This document shows, piece after piece, positions 57,753-64,000 of a stretch of DNA of 64,000 nt (the stretch's first letter is position 1; every line of letters starts with the position of its first letter). The stretch comes from Cryptomeria japonica. Taxonomy: Eukaryota; Streptophyta; Pinopsida; Cupressales; Cupressaceae. The notes under the pieces were generated by a model. The model ran no database searches, was not told the origin of the DNA, and worked only from the letters and a program-made list of their open reading frames with translations. Both the position numbers and the translations under genes were made by a program. Location: positions 127,968,640 through 128,032,639 of the forward strand of contig NC_081410.1 in NCBI RefSeq assembly GCF_030272615.1. Reading direction: 5' to 3'.

Positions 57753-58799
57753 CTACAAGCTTTTCTTTTGTTTACAATGGGGGCAAAATTCTGCAAGAAC
57801 TGCATCAGCTTCCTCATGCTTCTTCTTAGCTGAGAGTGTGTCCAGTTGAGTAGCCATATTATTTATGATATCCTCCTTAAAGTCTTTCAACAAATAGCTA
57901 AGTTCCATTCTAGAAACTCCAGTACCAGATGTCGATGAAGAAACTCCTGGCTTGAAACGCCTATTTTTTTTAGAAGCAGATCTGGAATACTTCTCACAAA
58001 TTTGTCCAATGTCATTCCATGTGGATTGTGTTATGTCACCTTCTCCCATAAGATCCAATGCATCAGTGCATTCATTACTAATTCCTCTAAAAAATATCAA
58101 CTTGAGAGAATCTTCATTTAGAGTGTTATGCTTGGACTTTTTGACACTGAATAGAAACCTCTCCAGATAATCTTCAAGACTCTCATCTTCTTTCTGTGTC
58201 ATTCTAAAATTATCATCCCCATGGCGATCAGTGCCTCTACAATAATCCTTATATTTTGCAAGAAACAATCGTTTCATCTCATCCCTTGTAGTAATTATGC
58301 TACTCCTTAAGCTCATAAACCATCTTAAAGATGATTCTTTCAGAGTGGCAGGAAATATTTTGAGTCTATGGGCATCTGTAGTATAATCAAAACTCCTACA
58401 GAGAACATCAAACTCAAACAGGAATGTGTTTGGATCCTTTGTCACTAATCCATAGAATTTAGGGAGGGAAGAAGTTGGAATGTTCTTGAGATTAGCATTA
58501 TCATGTTGATCAGAGATAGGAAACTCAAATGTTGGTGCCAAAGGTGGGGGTGGATTATTCCCACCAGGAGGTGGATTTCCTTGCATTCGACTTTTAGGGG
58601 AGTTTACTAGATGAAGTTCTTCTTCTGGAGGTCCAAAAAGGAAATGGAGGTTGTCAGGAAATTCAGATTCAGGGTGGTTCAAATTCTCTAGGGTTTGATA
58701 AAGTTCAGAAAAAGGATTTACATCTGGGTGATCAATTCCTGCATGATTAGGATGACTGGGGAGGAATCTACCTTGAGCATCTCTTCTTCGCCTATGCAT
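57753..58799 (-). CDS. Element E gag
   Basis: A complete 348-codon frame starts MHRRRRDAQGRFLPSHPNH at 58797-58799, 100 bases after the primer site, with no other ATG needed. It has a Pro-rich N-terminal third (NPPPGGNNPPPPLAP), then the gag capsid domain: SSLPKFYGLVTKDPNTFLFE, ATLKESSLRWFMSL, FLAKYKDYC and EDESLEDYLERFLFSVKK. A C-terminal FCPHCKQKK may be the start of a zinc knuckle cut off by a frameshift (the Cys continues in another frame). It would form the cytoplasmic particle. The stop at 57753 is probably a mutation, as the family continues into the linker. Confidence 0.88.
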   Translation of the reverse strand: MHRRRRDAQGRFLPSHPNHAGIDHPDVNPFSELYQTLENLNHPESEFPDNLHFLFGPPEEELHLVNSPKSRMQGNPPPGGNNPPPPLAPTFEFPISDQHDNANLKNIPTSSLPKFYGLVTKDPNTFLFEFDVLCRSFDYTTDAHRLKIFPATLKESSLRWFMSLRSSIITTRDEMKRLFLAKYKDYCRGTDRHGDDNFRMTQKEDESLEDYLERFLFSVKKSKHNTLNEDSLKLIFFRGISNECTDALDLMGEGDITQSTWNDIGQICEKYSRSASKKNRRFKPGVSSSTSGTGVSRMELSYLLKDFKEDIINNMATQLDTLSAKKKHEEADAVLAEFCPHCKQKKSL

Positions 58800-58897
58800 G
58801 CAGGTTCATAGAAATTATTTAACAACAAAATCTATTAAAAAAAACTAAACTAAAAACTAGAAAGATAATAACCATAACAGGTTCTTAGTTTGACACC

Positions 58898-58915
58898 ATC
58901 CCTGACAACGATGCC
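58898..58915 (-). other. Element E primer-binding site
   Basis: The complement reads TGGCATCGTTGTCAGGGA, five bases from the 5' LTR. It is close to the TGGCGCCGTTGCCGGGGA of Athila elements, complementary to Asp tRNA; the changes look like CpG decay. Confidence 0.8.
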
Positions 58916-58920
58916 AAAAA

Positions 58921-60249
58921 TGTTCGGTTCAACAATAGGAAGAATAATTGTAGTTAAAGTCTCAACCCGAAGTTTGGACATTCATTCTGTGAAGTTACTA
59001 TCTCCATAACTGAAGTTCATTTGATTGTCAACCCAAGGACGTAAGACTTGAAATGGGTATGCACTAAATTCCTGTGACAGCTACCCTGCATTACTGCAGC
59101 AACCAAAATCTAAAACGGGGAAAGTAAGCAAGAATTGAAACAATTGAATGGCTACAGGAAAAACTCTGCATTAACATAAATCTCACTCAAGAAATACTAG
59201 CTAAGTCCAATGCTGCCAAACAGGAATTACTCTGTTTGCTTTGGCTGTAGGAACAGTCAATGGAACTATTTCCAATGGCTGCAGGACAGTCAATGGAACT
59301 GTTTCCAATGGCTGCAGGACAGTCAATGGAACTATTTCCAATGGCTGCAAGAACAGTCAATGCAAGAACGTCTATTGCAGCTAAAGAAAAAAACTAATTT
59401 TAACAAAGGCACAAGAACACTCACCAAGTGGGCCCCCTTGGGTGAGTAACTCCAGGCTTCCAAAATAACTCTAAGTGCTCATAATAACATATCTTTATTC
59501 ATCGTTTCTCAAAAGTCGATACATTATTCAGAATCAAAAGAAACTCGAAACACTCTACAACTTTATTTCTAAATCTTCTACTCTTTTTCTTCTCTTTTCT
59601 TTCTAACCTCGGAAAAGAGACAAAGACCCTTATTTAAAAGAAAACAACTACTTCCTACAACACAAATCGCGCCAATGAGAAGAGACGGATAATATTCATG
59701 AAGGGAAACAGACGAAGTTAAGCCACTGATAATGTGGTTCTAAACCAAACCACAACCATAACATAGCGTGGCGATATTTACAATACTGACGCCCACTTGA
59801 GTCAGACATCAATGAGTATTGCGCACCTACTTCTCCTTTGTCGCTCCTTACGCTCTTCATCTTCTCCGCTAATTTGATCTTTCAGTCACCTCCTTCAATA
59901 TTTCTTACTGCAATTGGCATGACAAGAGAGCTTTCACCGCAACATCTTATTTATTCCTGCAATTCAAAAGGAAGAACATACAAGCACATACACATCTATT
60001 TTAATTAATCAAAACATCTATTAATTTCACACATGATATTGCTTAAGACAATCTGCATGGCAACAAGAACGAATCACATGGCTGCAGGAACAACTAGCAA
60101 AGACAAAACATGATTTAATAGGTTCAGCTAACATTTGAAATGCATATTGCTAACTTTTAATACATCATCACTATCCCATCATATAAATCAAAACATGAGA
60201 AAAACTTATAAGTTCTAGGAATAAAAAAGACTAATGTCTCAACTCATCA
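58921..60249 (-). repeat. Element E 5' LTR
   Basis: It matches 48856-50128 (TGTTCGGTTCAAC to CAACTCATCA). It differs mainly by a triplicated 33-base unit at 59254-59353 and a lost stretch around 59065. Confidence 0.93.
59254..59353. repeat. Three tandem 33-base units in the element E 5' LTR
   Basis: Units start CAGTCAATGGAACT at 59254, 59287 and 59320, with single-base differences. The matching place in the 3' LTR (about 49197-49235) and in the solo LTR (about 44585-44625) holds only about one unit, so the expansion is specific to this copy. Confidence 0.9.
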
Positions 60250-60254
60250 CCTCC

Positions 60255-62683
60255 AAAAGTTCACCTAGCACACTAAAATCGCTTATAGAAAGGGAGACAA
60301 AAATTAGCGGCAAGCTAGTGGCCCATGGATGGCAACAAGTAGCAACACAGATTGAGGTTGCATTGACACCCTATTGGCTACACCATTGGTGGCAACTAAG
60401 CTATCAACAATTAACGAATACCTATTAATACTTAATAGAGTGCCATTAATGGTTGGTTAGTCTAGCCACAATAGCAAAAACCTTCAGGTTTTTTAGTTTT
60501 TTAATTAAAGATAAAGTTGTGTAATATGGTTTGTATAGTATCATATGACCATATTACAACAAAATAAGTTGCCCCAAATTGTTGAATTTTGACACATTTT
60601 ATATAAAATCTAGGGTTTTCAACCCTTTTGGAAGCAATGGCAAAATCCATTTAGCTTTAAAATGTCCAAAAAAATCAATTATACACCTCAAGCCACAAAC
60701 CCAACCTTGTTTGCAAATAAGACTTACAATTTTCAATTTTGACAAAACAAAAATCAATCTTGACTTTCTTAAACCTTCTCGACCCTATAAAACAACTAAA
60801 AATACTATTACGATTACCAAAAAGCTTCAATCATTTTAATTTCAAATAAAAGGAAGTATTATCCTTAAAATTATTTTTTTCTCATCATATTATTTGTATT
60901 CTCCAAATCATCGAAATATACAAAAAAAAATTCATATTAAAATATGAAAAACATTCATATGCAAGATAAAAAGCACCTTTAAATCTCTTACAACCATCCT
61001 AACACAAAAACTCTAATACCATATTAAAATCTACAAGATGATTATTGACACAAAAATTAATGGAGTGATGAAGATTATTAATTTATTAAATATAAATGAT
61101 TAATGAAATCAAAATAGCAAAACAAAATTAGTTTTTTTTAAAGATTAAGAACAAATCTTAAAATAATTTCATTATATATTATTAAGAGAAAAGAATTACG
61201 ATATATGACCTCAAGATTCTAAAAACCCTCTAAGAAAGAATGTCAAAGACTTTCTCGTTTCTAAAAGAGTTTCTCGTGGATCAAGAAACAAAGCTCTGAG
61301 AAATCGTGCTGACTTTCTTTAGATGACAGGATTTTAGCCAAAAAGTACATTAAGGTTAGGCAACCCGTGGTTCGAATCTTCGGAGCAGGCTAAATAGCGT
61401 TGTCAGCTTCCAATGAACAGAACCACAACTTTATATGAGAAGAGGCAAAGGGCATAATTAGCTAATAGTCCCACTCAATCGTGTGACAATATGGCAAAAA
61501 ATTGGATCCTTGTAAGTAAATTAACATTTTTTGGGGGGGATCTTGGAAGCTTGTATCTGATCATAATCCTTGTATCCTTTTAGTTGTTCCAGCCTCTCGA
61601 ATTGTGTGCAAACTGTGCTGCATTTTATGCATCAATAACATTACTTAGTTTCTGTGGAAAAGCCTTACAAGATTCGTCGTTTGCTAAACGTTCACCAAAA
61701 TTCTGTGGAAAATCCTAACATGTATCTGAAAATTGCGAGCACAATTCCAGAGCAAATATATTAAAGAAATTAGGTCTGTCAGGCTGCACTGTAGCAGAAA
61801 AGTGGGAAAAGTTACCCATATAATCACTTATTCAAACTCAAATATATACGCAACGGTGTACTATAGTTGTTAATTATTTATTCTAGAAAGGTGTTGATTA
61901 CCCTCTTAGAGGTAGAGGTCAAAGGGGTTTACTCAATTTTAAAGTTATAAGGATAATGATATACCTATTCATTATACCAAAACAGGTGCATTGTAAAAAT
62001 TCTCGTGTTTGTTACTACAGCAACCTATGTATCACTTGAGCTGATGCTTGAAGTTTTTTCTTAGATTCTATTGTGTCTCGATAAATTAACACAACACATT
62101 GTTAAGTTGCAAATACAAATTTTATATAATCAATCTATCAAGACCGCTGTAAAATCAATCTGGCGAACGGTGAATCCCACAGAATCTACACTTACCCACT
62201 CTCCCTCCCTGCAAAAAGAAGCTAGTAGAGGGAAAAAAATTGAACATAGCGTAGAGGAAGCACAGTAAAGATGCTTTCAAATTATTGCCCATAGGATTAA
62301 ACTTCAGAAGGAAAAGAATACAATTTCAGGGTCAGGGCATCAAGCATTGATGATAAAGTCTTAAGCTTTTGAAACTATCAAATGCCAACATACAAGGATT
62401 TTCAACCTGCATCTCTGCAAGCTGCAGGTGAAATTCTTGCTTTAACCAAGTAAAAGTCCAAATGTGCTTAACAGAGATGCCCAACAAAGAATGGGATAGA
62501 GAAGATAATAAATTAAAGTTCGCATATTTTCAAAACCAAATATCTAAAGCAGGCCAAGTCCTTAGAGGCATGCCTTACATACTAAGGCATTGTTGCTGGT
62601 CCAAAGAATTTCGAAAAATAATTTAACTGCTAAAACTTGCACCACGATTCTGATGATTATTCAAGTTTTATGGCCCCATAACC
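60255..62683. other. AT-rich intergenic region and 3' UTR of the bZIP gene
   Basis: No coding sequence recognised. The right-hand few hundred bases should be the bZIP 3' UTR; no single clear poly-A signal can be chosen. A B-box-like GGTTCGAATCTT occurs at about 61370 without a convincing A box. Confidence 0.45.
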
Positions 62684-63009
62684 TCAGAAGTTACACCCTG
62701 CTTCCTGACCAGTGGAAACAGGTAATCCCTCAGGAATCATGCTGAAGTCAGAAAGGTTATCCCTATGTCCTTGTGAAGATGCAGTTCCTCCATTACGTAT
62801 CTCCATAGCTGATTGTTGTGACTGCAAATGAAGTTGTTGAAGTTGATGAGCTGCTAATAAAGTGTGTGAGGGTTGGTGCTGGACCTGATAGTATTGTTGA
62901 TTATGCCCAAACGATGAAGTACCAAAGTTCATCACATGCCCATTATTAGCCATTTGCCCAGTTGCCAGCTTCAACCTCTGTACCTCCTCTCTTAGAGCAT
63001 CATTCAGAG
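62684..63009 (-). CDS. Last coding exon of a plant group-I bZIP transcription factor (partial gene)
   Basis: The minus strand is open from an acceptor AG (63010-63011, after TGCAAACACTGTCAC) to TGA at 62684. It starts with ALNDALREEVQRLKLATGQM, which matches the end of the leucine zipper in the RF2a/VIP1/PosF21 group ('LRDALNEALREEVQRLKIATGQ'). The phase fits a preceding exon ending in the 'RDA' codons. A Gln/His-rich region follows (QQYYQVQHQP, AAHQLQQLHLQSQQS) and then EGLPVSTGQEAGCNF-stop. Such proteins dimerise through the zipper and bind DNA in the nucleus; the basic region and most of the zipper are upstream, outside the window. The frame is intact, so the gene is probably alive. Confidence 0.85.
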
Positions 63010-64000
63010 CTGTGACAGTGTTTGCAAGTTCCAATATGCATCAATTGAAATGAGCATAATCATACAATCCCTTTTATCGTCAGGCACATGAATAATAGAT
63101 CTAACAAATTATGTTAAGAACAATAGTTAAAGATAATAGATTTCTCTCCAAAAGAGACATAGCTTCTGAAAAAAAAATTCTGTAATCATTAAAATTTTAG
63201 TTTGTTTAACTAAATGTATTGCACTTCAACAGCGGTGTAGATAATAGTCCAAAAAGAAATCAATATCTGGATTCATAGATCTCAAGGAAAGACCAACAGA
63301 TATCATTTTTTTCAGTTGTATTCTCACATTTTTTATTACGAGTTGAGCATGAGGGTTAGTTACTAAACAATTTCATAGGAAGGTTACAGCAAATATACGA
63401 GGATGAATCATCACTACCTATTAGAATTGCATATGCATCTTCAGGCAATACTCTATTCCGTAGCTCTTGTTCACTGAGTAGTATGCGATCAGTAAATCTG
63501 CACTTTCTACTAACTCTACTAACTATGGAGCCGAGCAGTTCAACAAATAAGAAAGGTGGTAGCAAAACATCTATTCTCTGTACAAAATAACTCATAAGGC
63601 AAGCAAGAAGAAACTAAACCTTGCCCATGACAATCAGAAAGAAAGATCAGACTACCGTGATTTTGGATTCTTGGCATTTGGAATCAAGGAAGATTTGCTT
63701 ATGGCACTGGCTCTGAAAATTCATTGCCACCCATAATTTCCTCTGCTCGTGGTTTTGTTTCATGAAATGGAATTATTCAGTAACACCGCATGAAGACTAT
63801 GGTTTCAGCTGTCTAGGGCTCAGAAATTAAAGAATATTTAGTTAAACCAGGTGATCGATCAGATTTATTGTCCTTAAAAGCCTAGCACTGCACTTGTTCA
63901 AAACTGCCCTTGTACCACTCCCTGAATAATAATGAAATTGTCTCATTCATTTCAGGTATTTATGCTTGAGGATATCTGGCTATACAACATTCTAGGAATT
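63010..64000 (-). other. Intron of the bZIP gene (runs past the window edge)
   Basis: No zipper or basic-region exon is seen in 63010-64000, so the intron before the last exon is at least 990 bases. The open frame at 63356-63595 has no recognised family and is treated as chance. Confidence 0.6.

Larger units (their letters stand above)
48856..60249 (-). mobile_element. Element E: Athila/Tat-like Ty3/gypsy element with an extra ORF
   Basis: The LTRs are 48856-50128 and 58921-60249, flanked by CCTCT (48851-48855) and CCTCC (60250-60254). A primer site of the Asp-tRNA type adjoins the right LTR and a purine tract adjoins the left. On the minus strand come gag, a long linker with the protease, RT, RNase H, integrase and a further ORF before the purine tract. 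The 'LRSGTTL', 'KVxIPKYxDxGS' and 'LGGYPxILGRPWLATTDAYI' blocks are typical of the Athila branch. It is 11.4 kb and the best preserved element here, yet with stops and a 296-base duplication in RNase H. Confidence 0.93.

Noticed and set aside
59210-59449. Frame with repeated NYFQWLQDSQW-like units
   Set aside because: It is the translation of the 33-base tandem repeat in a non-coding LTR.
61330-61420. tRNA-gene-like GGTTCGAATCTT
   Set aside because: A B-box-like sequence exists but no A box at the correct distance and no cloverleaf could be formed by eye.
63356-63595. 79-codon minus-strand frame in the bZIP intron
   Set aside because: No similarity to the zipper or basic region expected upstream and no family recognised; probably chance.

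Overview
The window is plant nuclear DNA and nearly all of it is LTR retrotransposons in various states of decay. It most likely comes from a seed plant with a very large genome, and a gymnosperm/conifer is my best guess. The basis is the AT-rich sequence, the density of old nested Ty1/copia and Ty3/gypsy elements, and a single plant-type bZIP exon. The species cannot be read from the sequence. Only two pieces of possible host genes are seen, both on the minus strand at the edges: a short possible terminal exon (506-630) and a clear last coding exon of a group-I plant bZIP transcription factor (62684-63009).

Layout. 1-10335 is old degraded repeat DNA: a copia-type LTR fragment with three hairpins (about 1617-2440), a tRNA-derived SINE-like copy (about 6075-6312), and the relic of a minus-strand Ty3/gypsy element, here called R (RT 8764-9130, gag 9790-10335). 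10336-37152 is a nest of four complete LTR elements, one inside another. Element A (plus, chromovirus with chromodomain, 10336-37152) sits in the gag of R. Element B (minus, Ty1/copia, 11434-32444) sits in the gag of A. Element C (plus, copia-type ends but no RT or integrase recognised, 17112-31902) sits in one LTR of B. Element D (minus, gypsy-like, gag plus protease only, 18423-26264) sits in the gag of C. Target duplications were found at every level (TATTT; CATGT; AGATT/AGATC; GCTAT/ACTAT). Removing B and D rejoins the interrupted gag reading frames; removing A rejoins that of R with one frameshift.

37158-48855 holds more decayed material: the other half of R's gag, a perfect 24-bp hairpin (37806-37882), a copia RNase H relic (38240-38550), two solo LTRs with perfect target duplications (42686-43794 and 44251-45514), and a gypsy integrase fragment (45540-45740). 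48856-60249 is one large, relatively young Athila/Tat-like gypsy element, called E (minus), with gag, protease, RT, RNase H, integrase and an extra ORF in the envelope position. 60250-62683 is AT-rich with no gene seen.

How the parts relate. A, B and E encode their own copying enzymes, all now carrying stops, frameshifts or changed catalytic residues. C and D seem to lack RT and integrase and would have depended on enzymes from other elements. C and E each carry an extra protein of unknown role; the two share a general '(I)xEV/TxGLP-like' pattern known from plant transposon-associated proteins, and these are the least explained coding sequences in the window.
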